A DNA stretch of 64,000 bases from Pichia kudriavzevii. Its lineage: Eukaryota; Ascomycota; Pichiomycetes; Pichiales; Pichiaceae. Positions 1 to 9,596 of this stretch are shown piece after piece (the first letter of the stretch is position 1; each line of letters opens with the position of its first letter). The stretch covers positions 2,232,001 to 2,296,000 of the forward strand of contig NC_042508.1 of the NCBI RefSeq assembly GCF_003054445.1, read 5' to 3'. The translations under genes and the position numbers were made by a program. The notes below the pieces were generated by a model. It was not told where the DNA came from. It did not search any database and saw only the letters and a list, made by a program, of their open reading frames with translations.

Positions 1-1252
1 GTTGCCATTTGGCATCTTTAATCGCTTGTTGATATTCATGTTGGTCTTCAGAGAAAAAGTTACCATCCATTTTGGAAGTTTTACCGTGCTGGAATCCTTT
101 GTTGCCATACTTCTTGGCTGTGCTTTTCGATAACGGCGAAGCAACAGAGAAAACATTTCCTCTGGTACGCCATTGGAAATTCTTAGCTAGATGTGGTGTA
201 ATCTTACCTGTATAAGAATTGACAGACACTGGAATACGACGTAACGTTGCACCACCACAACTTGGGCAGAAATGTTTAGGGGTATTATCCCTTGGGATTG
301 GAATTAAGGTGAAACAAGCGTGGCAACGCAACATATAGTTTCTGACTCTTTTAATTTGCAATCCAGACATTGTATTCATTAGGTTCATGCCCATCTGTAA
401 CGCAACATTTTGAGCAGCAAAATCACCTGTTGCAAGTGCACAATTAATCTGCGCTGTTTCTGGGGTATCGGCTTCAACTGTTTGAACAAGATCATCCTTA
501 GCCATGGTTGCACCCAAGTTATCAGGCGTGATCCATTCTCCATCATCATCATCGTTGCTATACTCTTCCTCTAAGTTATCATCGTTCGCTTCGGATGTTA
601 ATTGTCCAGGAAAATCTGCTAGTAATTCCTTATCTTCACCTCTTGCTAATTCTTCCTCTTTACATTTTAACGCTAGCTCTTCTTCAGCTGCCCTTGCCTT
701 TTGCTCCTCTTTAATTTGCTTTCTCGTCTTCTTCTTGTTTACAACAACTTCAAAACCATCATCATCCACCTGTTTTACATCTTCTACAATTTGGTTACTT
801 TCAACTTCGTTAATTTTTTGCGCTTCTGATTCTTTCAATCTTCTTTCCTCCCATTTCTTTCTTTCTTCCGCTATCCTCTTGGCATCTTCTTCCCTTATCT
901 CTCCTGGAAATTTTCTGAACCTTGGAATTCCGTTGTTAAGGTCGGTGTCAATTTCATAGGCCAACGCAATAATATGCAAATCGTTCTGTGACAAAACAGT
1001 AGAGTCACCTGTCAATCGTGCAAAATCAACGACTGCTTGAATGGCATCCTTCTTTGGATGTCTAACCTGCAATTTATTACCCCAAATAATCAGTTGATTT
1101 CTAACAGATTCATCCTTTAATTCGTTATACACACCTGGTGTAGTATAAAATGTTTCAGCTAACAATTGTAACTGAGAAGCTGGCTGGGTGATCAAAGGCC
1201 CAGCATCCAGAACCAAGCTCTTTACATTGCTTTTTAATCTATTTTCAACCAT
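1..1252 (-). CDS. NOB1: NOB1, 20S pre-rRNA site-D endonuclease (3' end cut by window)
   Basis: Nob1 is the PIN-domain nuclease that makes the final cut at the 3' end of 18S rRNA in cytoplasmic pre-40S particles. The frame is open from the ATG at 1252 to the window edge (417 codons; the S. cerevisiae protein is about 459). The N-terminal PIN domain shows the acidic metal-binding residues D16 (in VLDAGPLI), E44 (YNELKDE) and D91 (SQNDLHIIALA). A long charged Glu/Lys linker follows, then a C-terminal zinc ribbon C310-x2-C313-x15-C329-x2-C332 and a Lys/Gly-rich tail. The stop codon lies outside the window. It is divergent from SGT1; the shared 229 bp carries an RRPE-like element, as expected for a ribosome-biogenesis gene. 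Confidence 0.95.
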   Translation of the reverse strand, partial: MVENRLKSNVKSLVLDAGPLITQPASQLQLLAETFYTTPGVYNELKDESVRNQLIIWGNKLQVRHPKKDAIQAVVDFARLTGDSTVLSQNDLHIIALAYEIDTDLNNGIPRFRKFPGEIREEDAKRIAEERKKWEERRLKESEAQKINEVESNQIVEDVKQVDDDGFEVVVNKKKTRKQIKEEQKARAAEEELALKCKEEELARGEDKELLADFPGQLTSEANDDNLEEEYSNDDDDGEWITPDNLGATMAKDDLVQTVEADTPETAQINCALATGDFAAQNVALQMGMNLMNTMSGLQIKRVRNYMLRCHACFTLIPIPRDNTPKHFCPSCGGATLRRIPVSVNSYTGKITPHLAKNFQWRTRGNVFSVASPLSKSTAKKYGNKGFQHGKTSKMDGNFFSEDQHEYQQAIKDAKWQ

Positions 1253-1325
1253 GGTAGTGTGCTCTTTTGGCAAATGACGGTTAATAAACACAACAATCCT
1301 GGCTATATGATCAACTACAAGGTTC

Positions 1326-1336
1326 TGAAAAATTTT
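1326..1336. promoter_or_regulatory. RRPE-type element upstream of NOB1
   Basis: The 11-mer TGAAAAATTTT is an exact match to the yeast ribosomal RNA processing element consensus. It lies about 75 bp upstream of the NOB1 ATG and is followed by a long T-tract (about 1340-1355). RRPE marks ribosome-biogenesis promoters in many yeasts. Its function here is inferred. No PAC element (GCGATGAG) was seen beside it. Confidence 0.55.
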
Positions 1337-1407
1337 AGTTTTTTTTTTTTTTTTTAAAAAAAGTAAAAAAGTATAACATGAGTTTTTAGTATTTGCTACA
1401 TTAAGTG

Positions 1408-1416
1408 TGCGCCACC
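1408..1416 (+). promoter_or_regulatory. TGCGCCACC motif in the NOB1/SGT1 promoter
   Basis: A GC-rich 9-mer in otherwise AT-rich DNA, 66 bp upstream of the SGT1 ATG. The same 9-mer recurs at 5987-5995 in the ASE1/DRE2 promoter, with its 8-bp core TGCGCCAC inverted at 5958-5965. The binding factor is unknown to me. It is listed because it repeats in two divergent promoters. Confidence 0.3.
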
Positions 1417-1481
1417 TTAAAATTGAATATTAGATACTTGTAGAGTTTTAATCCACCTTGAGCACAGTCCGAAACAACGAA

Positions 1482-2660
1482 ATGGCCATTTCAGACTCAA
1501 TTTCAATAATAGAGAAACATCTTGAACAAGGTAAACTTGCAGAGGCAGAATCTGAATTATCAAAGATTCTGGATAATAACGATCAGCCATCATTCAAAGT
1601 TCTTATTCTGGAATCACAGTTGTTATTAAGGAAACAGGAGTATTTAAAATGTTCAGATGTTACTATAAAAGCATTAAGATTAGCTTACTCCAATGGGAAG
1701 AGGGAACAAATTTCGGAAAGTTTGAAAATTCTGTCGATGTTGAATTTCAGAAAAAAGGATTATGAAAACGCATTTAAATATATAGTTTATGCCATATCAT
1801 ACGATGATAGTGCAAAATCAGAGATACAGATGTTAAAGGGTGTGATTGAAAACAAGTATAGGAAGAAAATTGCACCTGGTGATACACAGTTAGGCGAAAA
1901 AGAGAGGGAGATTTTAAAAATGCCGCTCACAAAAGTGCTAGATCTGTTGTCCCCTTCGTGCTCATCAAATCTTGCTACCTCTTCCATTACAACTCTTCAT
2001 GAGTCAGAAGAAGGACAGCAACAACAACAAAAAAAGAATAAAGCGATATTAAACCCAGTTGGGAAACAAGACGTTAGATTTGATTGGTTTGATTCAGGGA
2101 GTACTGTGGAAATATCTATATATGTCAAACGAATTAACGAAAACACTGTTAAGACCAACATAACCCCAACTTCACTTGATTTATCCTTCACAGATTCTGA
2201 AAATAAGAGCTACCATTTTCAGATACCGCAGTTATATGATAGCATAAATGTTAATGAGACAAGCTATAAAGTATATGGCACAAAGCTTGCCTTAAACTTG
2301 GTTAAAAATTCCAAAAAATTATGGACTGATATTAAAAGGCTTGAGGGAGAACAAGATACCGAACTAAGCCTATTTCCGAAGGATGAACTTTCCGATCAAA
2401 CTAAAAGTGTGGCCTATCCAACCTCGTCCTCAAAAAAAATTGACTGGTCGAAATTTGAGGTTGACGATGACGAAGATGCGGAGGGTGATGGGCCTGATGC
2501 ATTCTTTAAGAAGCTATATGAGGGAGCTGATGAAAATGCGAGAAGGGCAATGATGAAGAGCTTTATTGAAAGTAACGGCACTACATTAAGTACGGACTGG
2601 GGGGAGGTTGGTAATAAAACCATTGAACCTTACAAAGATGGTAGCGATCTTGATAATTAA
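1482..2660 (+). CDS. SGT1: SGT1, Hsp90 co-chaperone for SCF and kinetochore assembly
   Basis: Sgt1 bridges Hsp90 to Skp1 and is needed for assembly of SCF ubiquitin ligases and the CBF3 kinetochore complex. The product is 392 aa from the ATG at 1482; an in-frame TTG further upstream is not a credible start. Domains in order: N-terminal TPR-like helices (about 1-125), a Gln/Lys-rich linker, a CS domain (about 197-290, beginning VRFDWFDSGSTVEISIYVKR), and a C-terminal SGS domain (about 320-390, IDWSKFEVDDDED ... DWGEV). Length and domain order match the yeast family (395 aa in S. cerevisiae). Confidence 0.95.
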   Translation: MAISDSISIIEKHLEQGKLAEAESELSKILDNNDQPSFKVLILESQLLLRKQEYLKCSDVTIKALRLAYSNGKREQISESLKILSMLNFRKKDYENAFKYIVYAISYDDSAKSEIQMLKGVIENKYRKKIAPGDTQLGEKEREILKMPLTKVLDLLSPSCSSNLATSSITTLHESEEGQQQQQKKNKAILNPVGKQDVRFDWFDSGSTVEISIYVKRINENTVKTNITPTSLDLSFTDSENKSYHFQIPQLYDSINVNETSYKVYGTKLALNLVKNSKKLWTDIKRLEGEQDTELSLFPKDELSDQTKSVAYPTSSSKKIDWSKFEVDDDEDAEGDGPDAFFKKLYEGADENARRAMMKSFIESNGTTLSTDWGEVGNKTIEPYKDGSDLDN

Positions 2661-2747
2661 TGTTATAACTAGGTAAACCTTAACATTAAATATTAGTTTC
2701 TTAATATACAGCAGTTTTGTATACATATATAATACACACTAGTAAAA

Positions 2748-5258
2748 CTAGAAAGTTTCTGAATCCAGACTTAAATTAAATTGGCTCAACATGTGGTTAT
2801 TATTTGAAAGTGGATTATTATCAGCAAAGATGGTCATTAAAGAAGGTTTGGAATTTTCTTTATTTTGAGTGGACACATCGAGTTTAACGTTTTGTTCTTC
2901 ATCAGAATATTCTAAGATTGAATCACTTAATTCCTCAACTGGAGGCTCAGATGGCGTGTCTCTGTTCGGTATTTTCAACTTAATTTCGTTATTTATGCAA
3001 TTGTCTCTATTGAATCTATTTGTAACCGTTTTCATCGGTGATCTTGTCCTTACAGATGTACGATTGTCATTTGGAGACGACATTCTCAAATTTGACGATA
3101 ATACAGAACGCTTGGCGCTAGAATTACTAATAGTTTTGCTGACTGATGATGATAGAACTGGCATGCATGGTGACTGCTTGGCCGTTTCTAGAGTATTCAT
3201 CTTGATGGAAGCACTAAGGTCTAGTTTCCTCAGTGGCGATCTTCCCCTCGAAGCAACACAATCCTTGGACAACGACTGTGGGGTGAAACGAGTATTTGTA
3301 GACGGAAGTGGGGTTGCTGTATTGGCTTGTGATTTCATTGGTGAAGTGTTTCTTGATAAAAATGGATTTGTCATTTGATTAACGTCTCTTCGGCGTATAA
3401 CTGAACGTGAGGGAGTTATCAGATCTCTTTTCTGTCGTGTAACACCCTTAGAATTCATCGTGCCCTTCTTGGTGGGTGCCACAGTGGGTGAATTGAAGTG
3501 AGAAATATTAGACCTTCTTCTTGGCAAATATTTGGATTCAATTGATTCCAGCTCTTCGATATATGGAGCTCCGTTTAGTTGAAATGTTCTTCCGTTTTGT
3601 CCTTCAAATTCTTTTATTTTGGACTTGATTTCATTTATTACAATAGGGAATTCCTTGTTTAGTTTATTTGTTGTTAGTTCCTCCATTCTTAATATTTTGA
3701 AAGCGTTTCTCTTTTTAAGTCTCGATACATCTTTCGAGGATTCCACCAGTTTCTTTTTCTCTTCTATTAAACCATTTAATGCTGATATTAACGATAAAAG
3801 AGGTTGTATAGCTTCACATTCCCTTCGTAATCTATCCAGTTCTGTCAAATGGGAGTCTAGCAGTGCTTCATCAAATAATGTTTCATCATCAACATAAAAT
3901 TCTTCAAACTTTGATCTCGCATCGCCATCATACATGAGAATATTCCAGTAACCTTCAATTTTCGATCTAGCATTGTAAATGAATTGTTTAATATTTGCCG
4001 TTTTTTCTTCTTCAAGCTGGATCAGTAAATTTTCAAAATTCATTAAAGACTCCGTGTAGAGGTTTTTATTTTCTCTTAAGAAGTCCTGAATTTCGTCTGA
4101 CTCAGGTCTTAATATTGACCACAAATGCTTTACTTTTTCAAGGTATACACTTAAAGTTTCTTGTCTAGATTCTCTAAGTTGCTGATAACTGTGAAGCTTT
4201 TCTTCGTACTCCCTGAATACAGAAGTCTTCAAACCGATATTCAGCAAGATCTTTTCATCGTCATTTATAGTTGCTGGTAAGGAAATATAATTAGACTCTT
4301 TATTGGTGTATAATTCATGATTTAGTGCCACTACCTTTTTCATCAAGCTCCTCAATGTCTGTAACTTGGTAGCTATAAACTCTTTAATTTTTAAGGTTTC
4401 CAGGTCAAGCTGTTCAATTATCATTGGATTAATCTTGTTAAAGTTTGTTTGTAGAATCGTTTTAATATCAGTCGCTCGATTTATCTGGTTGAAAAGGTTA
4501 ATATCGTCTCTGCTGGGTAGATTCTCTAAAAAATGAGAATCTTGGAATTTATAATCATCCACCAAGTCATAAAGTGAATAAAAGTGTTTTAACTTCTTAC
4601 TAAATGTTAATAGCTTCTGTGATAACACGGGTATCAATTTCAACAAATTTTCATCAATGTCTTTAGATAATGATAATAACGATAAATTTTCATTACAATA
4701 TCGTTCTAAATTATCCAGCGACTCTGACTTGTAGTCCATTATTAGTTTTCGTACTGCTGTAGTCAAAACAGACTCATCTAAGCTTTCGACTAGGGTAAAA
4801 GTCGAGGTTATTGAGAAGATCCTTGTAATGGTTTCCAAAGACTTGATAATATCATTTTTTATGCGTTCCTTCTCTAAATCTAGATCACTTATAAAATTGT
4901 CAAAGGTCATTTGCAAGGAGTGGTACCATTTTCTCAACTTCACTTCTTTATTCCCAAGTAATGACGCCAAATCACTGATCTGGTTAATTTTATTTACAAT
5001 TTCATCAATAGGTAGTTCGAATACCTCGGGTTCAACTTCAGTATTATTAAGTGTGTGTAGTTCATTTTTTAATTTTGTCGGATTATCATTCTGGTTTGCT
5101 ACTACTTGGGCATCATCTTTAACGTCGTTATCATTGTTATTATTAGTATTACTTGGTGACTGTTGAGAAGTAGCCACAAGCTGAGAAATCAAGCCCATTA
5201 GCTGTTCCTTCGATAAAGTTGAAAGTATGTCGGCGACGGATGTACTTGACTCCGACAT
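2748..5258 (-). CDS. ASE1: ASE1, anaphase spindle midzone microtubule bundler (MAP65/PRC1 family)
   Basis: Ase1 crosslinks antiparallel microtubules in the spindle midzone. The product is 836 aa from the ATG at 5258 (an upstream in-frame GTG was rejected); the S. cerevisiae protein is 885 aa. Features: a Gln/Asn-rich N-terminus; a long mostly alpha-helical rod (about 70-560) typical of MAP65 spectrin-like repeats; then a basic Ser/Pro-rich C-terminal tail with several Cdk-type SP/TP sites such as RSPMK and TPSR. A KEN box (residues 800-802) near the C-terminus fits APC/C-driven destruction at mitotic exit, which is known for Ase1. It converges with SGT1, with only 87 bp between them. Confidence 0.92.
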   Translation of the reverse strand: MSESSTSVADILSTLSKEQLMGLISQLVATSQQSPSNTNNNNDNDVKDDAQVVANQNDNPTKLKNELHTLNNTEVEPEVFELPIDEIVNKINQISDLASLLGNKEVKLRKWYHSLQMTFDNFISDLDLEKERIKNDIIKSLETITRIFSITSTFTLVESLDESVLTTAVRKLIMDYKSESLDNLERYCNENLSLLSLSKDIDENLLKLIPVLSQKLLTFSKKLKHFYSLYDLVDDYKFQDSHFLENLPSRDDINLFNQINRATDIKTILQTNFNKINPMIIEQLDLETLKIKEFIATKLQTLRSLMKKVVALNHELYTNKESNYISLPATINDDEKILLNIGLKTSVFREYEEKLHSYQQLRESRQETLSVYLEKVKHLWSILRPESDEIQDFLRENKNLYTESLMNFENLLIQLEEEKTANIKQFIYNARSKIEGYWNILMYDGDARSKFEEFYVDDETLFDEALLDSHLTELDRLRRECEAIQPLLSLISALNGLIEEKKKLVESSKDVSRLKKRNAFKILRMEELTTNKLNKEFPIVINEIKSKIKEFEGQNGRTFQLNGAPYIEELESIESKYLPRRRSNISHFNSPTVAPTKKGTMNSKGVTRQKRDLITPSRSVIRRRDVNQMTNPFLSRNTSPMKSQANTATPLPSTNTRFTPQSLSKDCVASRGRSPLRKLDLSASIKMNTLETAKQSPCMPVLSSSVSKTISNSSAKRSVLSSNLRMSSPNDNRTSVRTRSPMKTVTNRFNRDNCINNEIKLKIPNRDTPSEPPVEELSDSILEYSDEEQNVKLDVSTQNKENSKPSLMTIFADNNPLSNNNHMLSQFNLSLDSETF

Positions 5259-6372
5259 AGTTTCTGATGCCTTTTCAAATTCTGCAATCACTCCTTTCTT
5301 GTTGGACAGTCAGTTCAACAACAATATTTTAAAAGAGTAAATATGCTATTTAGTTGTTATCCAAATAGAATATTTTCACAACAAATGCGACACATACAAG
5401 TGTATCGCGATGTTTACGTTTTACCTACTTCGGAATATTTGATGGGGCTCTTCAGAAATGAAACAACACAGTGCAAAATAGATTGACTAATAGTGGAACT
5501 TCAAAGCCCTGGTTTATCATTTATTAGTTGAAAGAGCCATCTCTTACAAGGCACAAAGAAAATAGGTGTACCATCCACAGCTGCGCATTTCCACACACAA
5601 TAGCGGGAATGACAATTCTCCCTAAAGAATTTCTCACCTACTCTCTTTTGTTTCTTTTCTCTCGATTATTCCTGTCCGGAAATAGCTTGACCTTCGGCTC
5701 ATCGTTTCTCTCGGCAACAGCAAATCAACTATCAGCTACAGAACAAACTAATCGACAGTTTTTCAAAAGAATTCATTATAGGCCATGGCTTTTAGTTGTG
5801 GGAGAAGTGTTGGAGTAACAGTTTCTTCCATTTCAATAGGCAATGTGAATCTATGCGGAAACACGCCAAAATTATCTCCGCCATTACATAAAAGAGTCCG
5901 GATAGGATCCCGGATAGTTTAGCCGTATTAGGAATGTAAAATAGACTAGAAAGGCGTGTGGCGCATCTCCAAACCACGTGCTAGGCTGCGCCACCAAGCG
6001 CATATCTTCTAATTTCCCACTATCCTGGGATTCTACTAACCCGTAGAATCATGTTTAGAGATGGTTGCACCCAGGGTATACTGATTCACTATCACCTTAA
6101 AGATGCCTGGGCTATGAAAGAATTTTATTCAGTAACTGAAACAGTAGAAAAATCCATCATACCCCGAGGTTTTTGTTCCGGTTTCGCAGAGACCGAAATT
6201 TTTTTTTTCATTTTTTTTTTTCATGATTTTTAGTCATCTAGTGTAATGCAAGTTGCCACTCCGTTATCGATATTCACTTGAGGTTACGCTTGCACCTTTT
6301 TTCTCGTGGAAGTTTGAACATAGTTTTCGAATTAATCTTGTTTCAAACATTCAGCATTCAGTCATTAACAAA
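5259..6372. other. Divergent ASE1/DRE2 intergenic region, 1.1 kb
   Basis: This is long for the window. It holds three ORFs of under 100 codons (5528-5818 +, 5792-5977 -, 6051-6233 +) with no recognisable features; I do not support them as genes. It contains the E-box flanked by inverted GC-rich arms at 5958-5994 and T-tracts interrupted by C and A at about 6199-6222. No tRNA or MCB box (ACGCGT) was seen. Confidence 0.5.
5958..5994. promoter_or_regulatory. E-box CACGTG flanked by an 8-bp inverted repeat
   Basis: GTGGCGCA (5958-5965) and TGCGCCAC (5987-5994) are perfect inverted arms around a 21-bp loop that holds CCACGTG (CACGTG at 5975-5980). CACGTG is the core bound by Cbf1 and Pho4 bHLH factors. 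The arms match the motif at 1408 upstream of SGT1. It lies 379 bp upstream of the DRE2 ATG and 700 bp upstream of ASE1. Confidence 0.4.
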
Positions 6373-7473
6373 ATGTCGGTAAAAATCTTACTTCTGTTTC
6401 ATCCAACCATTGCAACTGAACCTGAAAGAATAGATGACACGAAAAACGTGCTTAGTAATGAATATTCAAACGCACAAATAACTCAGTACATTATTGATCG
6501 TGTTGCTTTGGGACAGCAGACATTAGATGACGATACATATGATGTGATATACTATTTGGCACCAAGAGAAGCATCCAAAAACGAGTTCAACAAACAATTG
6601 ACAGATTACTTGTACAAGGCATTGAAAAATGGTGGTAAATTTACCGGTTTAATTCCTGATAACTCTACAATTCTAGCAATAACAACAGGTTTTCTAATAT
6701 CGGATGACGAGAAGTCCTGGTTGAAGCCGCAGACTGAGAAATCCGCACCTGCAGTTGTATCGTTGAGGAGAACAAAGAAAAATGAAGACAAGGCCAAGAC
6801 ATTTTTACCAAGTTTTAAGAGACTCGATATTTCGAAGGACGTTAAAACCCCAGCGCCTTCGTCACCTCCTACCTCCATATCAGATAATGAGGAGAAGGTT
6901 CTAAGTGTTGAGCAGAAGAAGGCCAAATTGAATTTTCTATCTAACCTGACAAATGAGGATAATGACAATTATGGTGATGACGGGAAAGTTGATGAAGATA
7001 TCTTAGACGATGAAGCTTTGGAATTAGGGGAGATTGGTAACGTTATCACTGAGCCTGTTGATTGTAAAACGACAGGAACTAAAAGAAGAAGAGCATGTAA
7101 GGATTGCACATGTGGATTAAAGGAAATTGAAGAAGCGGAAGAACAAAGACAGAAATCAATTCAACGATCCTTGTTGAGTAAAATGGCGGCATCTGCTAGT
7201 AAAGAAGCTGAAGAAATTGAAAACAGAATCAAGTTGCGTGAAAAGGAGGAAGGGGCAAGATCCAAGGCAGAATCGACAAAGAAAAAAACAATTGTCAGGT
7301 TCACCGCTGACGATATGACTGAGATTGATTTCACAATTGAAGGTAAGACTGGTGGATGCAATTCTTGCTCTTTAGGTGATGCTTTCAGGTGTGATTCATG
7401 TCCCTTCCTTGGATTGCCGGCCTTTAAACCAGGTCAAGTTGTAACTATTGACAGTTTTGGAGAAGATATTTAA
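6373..7473 (+). CDS. DRE2: DRE2, cytosolic Fe-S cluster assembly electron-transfer protein
   Basis: Dre2 (CIAPIN1/anamorsin) takes electrons from Tah18 for cytosolic iron-sulphur assembly and for ribonucleotide reductase cofactor formation. The product is 366 aa from the ATG at 6373; the open frame extends 5' without an ATG. An N-terminal methyltransferase-like domain (about 1-125) is followed by an acidic linker. The C-terminal CIAPIN1 region has the [2Fe-2S] motif C231-x10-C242-x2-C245-x-C247 and the second motif CNSC-x7-CDSC close to the end, followed by the family signature [11 protein letters not shown]. Length is as in S. cerevisiae (348 aa). Confidence 0.95.
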   Translation: MSVKILLLFHPTIATEPERIDDTKNVLSNEYSNAQITQYIIDRVALGQQTLDDDTYDVIYYLAPREASKNEFNKQLTDYLYKALKNGGKFTGLIPDNSTILAITTGFLISDDEKSWLKPQTEKSAPAVVSLRRTKKNEDKAKTFLPSFKRLDISKDVKTPAPSSPPTSISDNEEKVLSVEQKKAKLNFLSNLTNEDNDNYGDDGKVDEDILDDEALELGEIGNVITEPVDCKTTGTKRRRACKDCTCGLKEIEEAEEQRQKSIQRSLLSKMAASASKEAEEIENRIKLREKEEGARSKAESTKKKTIVRFTADDMTEIDFTIEGKTGGCNSCSLGDAFRCDSCPFLGLPAFKPGQVVTIDSFGEDI

Positions 7474-7537
7474 TTTGCGATATCTAGTCGGTATGTACAA
7501 ACTTTTCTATAAATAATTAACATTTACTATTCTTTCA

Positions 7538-9220
7538 TTAATGTTTTGTTCTTATCGCTAGTTGACTGTCCAGTCGCTTGACAATATTTTCAGGTGCTAG
7601 TTCACCCTTTAAGAAGCCGTGGTTAAACTCTAGAGAAAATGGATCATGTTGTCTTAGATGGTTCTCTCTTAATATGGGCTTTGGGTATGGCAATTTATAC
7701 CTACAGCAAATATAGGATATATCAGACTGTTTTATTCTAGTTGAAATCTGAGGGTGATCCTTAAAGTAGTTATAAAGATTGGTACCATCCTCAATACAAT
7801 CTAATTTATAAAGTGCCCTAACAACTGAAATGTAGGTGTCACCGGATAGGTAAATATTTGCATCAGTCAAAATTTTCACCAATTCTATGGCTCTTGTTAT
7901 GTCACCCCTTGGATCATCTATATGTAAAAAGTATTTAACTAACCTGTCCAGTTGACTTATGTGAGTATGATGAATTTTTGATTTATAATGATCAACATTA
8001 ATAATATCCAAAGATGCATAGAATTTCTCTATCAAATTCGAAGCTGTAAGTGGCTTCATCAAGGATGTGAATCTTTCATTGAAGCAGTAATCAACAAAAG
8101 TGGATAATATTGAACTATCATGAAAGAACTTAGAAAAGGGGTGAACTTCAAATATATAAGCCGGATTTTGCGATAAAAACTTTTCGGTTTTCTGATATTT
8201 TGAAACTACTCGAATGTAAGTCTTGAATAAAGTTTTCAGCTGTGATCTATTTGGCAAGTTTTCATAAAGATACTTTGTGAATAGCAAAGATAAATCCTCC
8301 ATATATGGGTACGTTTTGCTTTGAACCAATTCTCTTCTAATATTCACTTGCTCCAAATTTCCTATAAAAACCGGCCCCTTTGAGTTAGAATCGTTTGTTA
8401 GTAGCCCTAACTCTTGAAGAAGGGAGGTTGATTTCGGATATAATTTGACAAAATATGAAAGGTATATCGAATAAGGAATGGCCTTCTGTCTATATAACAA
8501 TGCAAAAAATGTTGAGTTTAAGCTTGATATTTGTGTTTTGGACAAGTTTGGATAAACTTCCAATGTTTTGTACAATATAAGAAGATAATATTTGAATTTC
8601 TCACTAAGTGTGTAATGTTCAGATTTCAACAATTCCCTTAAGTAGATATGAACAATGTTATTCTCCACAATCTCAGATGCGGAGATCGACATGTCTTCAA
8701 AATTTTTAAACTTGGATAACTTGAATTTATATTTAGACAAATTGGAGGACGATCCTGATGAAGGAACTTTCGATTCGTATAATTTCACAAATTTATATGC
8801 TTCTCGATAACATTGATAAAATAACAATATATCAATAGTTAATAATCTCATTTTGTCGGTGTATCTGTTGAGATAAATGTTATCAATTTGAGACTCGCAT
8901 TCAGAATTAAGAATTCCACAATTCTTAATTAACACTAATCCAGTATAATTCATGAATGGTAAAAATTTCATTAGTTTGCCAATACCATGAACTCTGATGT
9001 CATTAAAGTTGATCTTATGCTTGGCAATAAGTTCATTGAAAAAAATCAGACTTTCAGTTCTGTCTAAATGCAGATGCGCTATGTTGACGTCTTTGTTGTC
9101 TTTCAGTAGATACGATACTTTATGGTCTATTGAAGACAATCCAAAAGTGGTGGTTGACAGTCGACGAACAGAGAGGACCAATCGCACTCGAAGCCCGGGC
9201 GCATATCTGTATAACAGCAT
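7538..9220 (-). CDS. Unassigned mitochondrial helical protein, possibly organelle mRNA expression factor
   Basis: 560 aa from an ATG at 9220. The first about 25 residues are rich in Arg, Leu, Ser and Thr with no acidic residue (MLLYRYAPGLRVRLVLSVRR), typical of a mitochondrial presequence. The rest is Leu/Tyr/Lys-rich and looks all-helical, with stretches resembling PPR-like helix pairs near the C-terminus (for example TRAIELVKILTDANIYLSGD at about residue 433). That is the look of fast-evolving yeast factors for mitochondrial mRNA stability or translation (Aep, Pet and Cbp types), but I cannot assign it to one. It is convergent with DRE2 (64 bp). Targeting is moderately likely; specific function unknown. 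Confidence 0.75.
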   Translation of the reverse strand: MLLYRYAPGLRVRLVLSVRRLSTTTFGLSSIDHKVSYLLKDNKDVNIAHLHLDRTESLIFFNELIAKHKINFNDIRVHGIGKLMKFLPFMNYTGLVLIKNCGILNSECESQIDNIYLNRYTDKMRLLTIDILLFYQCYREAYKFVKLYESKVPSSGSSSNLSKYKFKLSKFKNFEDMSISASEIVENNIVHIYLRELLKSEHYTLSEKFKYYLLILYKTLEVYPNLSKTQISSLNSTFFALLYRQKAIPYSIYLSYFVKLYPKSTSLLQELGLLTNDSNSKGPVFIGNLEQVNIRRELVQSKTYPYMEDLSLLFTKYLYENLPNRSQLKTLFKTYIRVVSKYQKTEKFLSQNPAYIFEVHPFSKFFHDSSILSTFVDYCFNERFTSLMKPLTASNLIEKFYASLDIINVDHYKSKIHHTHISQLDRLVKYFLHIDDPRGDITRAIELVKILTDANIYLSGDTYISVVRALYKLDCIEDGTNLYNYFKDHPQISTRIKQSDISYICCRYKLPYPKPILRENHLRQHDPFSLEFNHGFLKGELAPENIVKRLDSQLAIRTKH

Positions 9221-9450
9221 TACTTTGCAGACCAGATCCTAATGAGTACGGAAGTGGATGGTTTATGTTTCAAATGTCGGTGGTTCAGAAACTGCAGTAG
9301 TTGTAATGTGTTTCTTCGATATGTTAGGTTTACTCGTTTTATTCATGTTGAAAAATCAAAACTAGAAAATAAGAATAAAATAAATTCATCTAAAACAGAA
9401 AAATTGGAGCCTCCGCTGTATTTGAAAAGCGCCAATACCAACTTGCAAAA

Positions 9451-9515
9451 AAAATAAAATAAAATAAAATAAAATAAAATAAAATAAAATAAAATAAAAT
9501 AAAATAAAATAAAAT
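9451..9515. repeat. (AAAAT)13 microsatellite
   Basis: Thirteen uninterrupted copies of the pentamer AAAAT, preceded by an A-run and followed by AAAAA. It lies between the unassigned mitochondrial gene and KGD1, about 430 bp upstream of the KGD1 ATG. Copy number probably varies between strains. As a rigid A-rich tract it may exclude nucleosomes; that is inference. Confidence 0.95.
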
Positions 9516-9575
9516 AAAAATCCTTGAAATTGTCTTCCCCAAAATTGTCATGCCCCGCCTTTTGTGCAAACTTAT

Positions 9576-9596
9576 GTCACGTGATGTTCACGTGAC
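9576..9596. promoter_or_regulatory. Paired inverted E-boxes (Cbf1-type) upstream of KGD1
   Basis: GTCACGTGA and TCACGTGAC form a perfect inverted repeat separated by 3 bp. Each arm holds CACGTG (9578-9583 and 9589-9594), so the cores start 11 bp apart, about one helical turn. Each arm also carries the TCACGTGA/GTCACGTG context preferred by Cbf1. It is 346 bp upstream of the KGD1 ATG. In several non-Saccharomyces yeasts Cbf1 acts on respiratory and ribosomal genes; a role at KGD1 is inferred. Confidence 0.6.

Noticed and set aside
504-959. 151-codon Ser-rich ORF opposite NOB1
   Set aside because: Shadow of the acidic, Glu/Lys-rich linker of NOB1 on the other strand.
9242-9457. 71-codon Cys-containing ORF after 9242
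   Set aside because: Weak composition, runs into the AAAAT microsatellite and ends there; likely chance.
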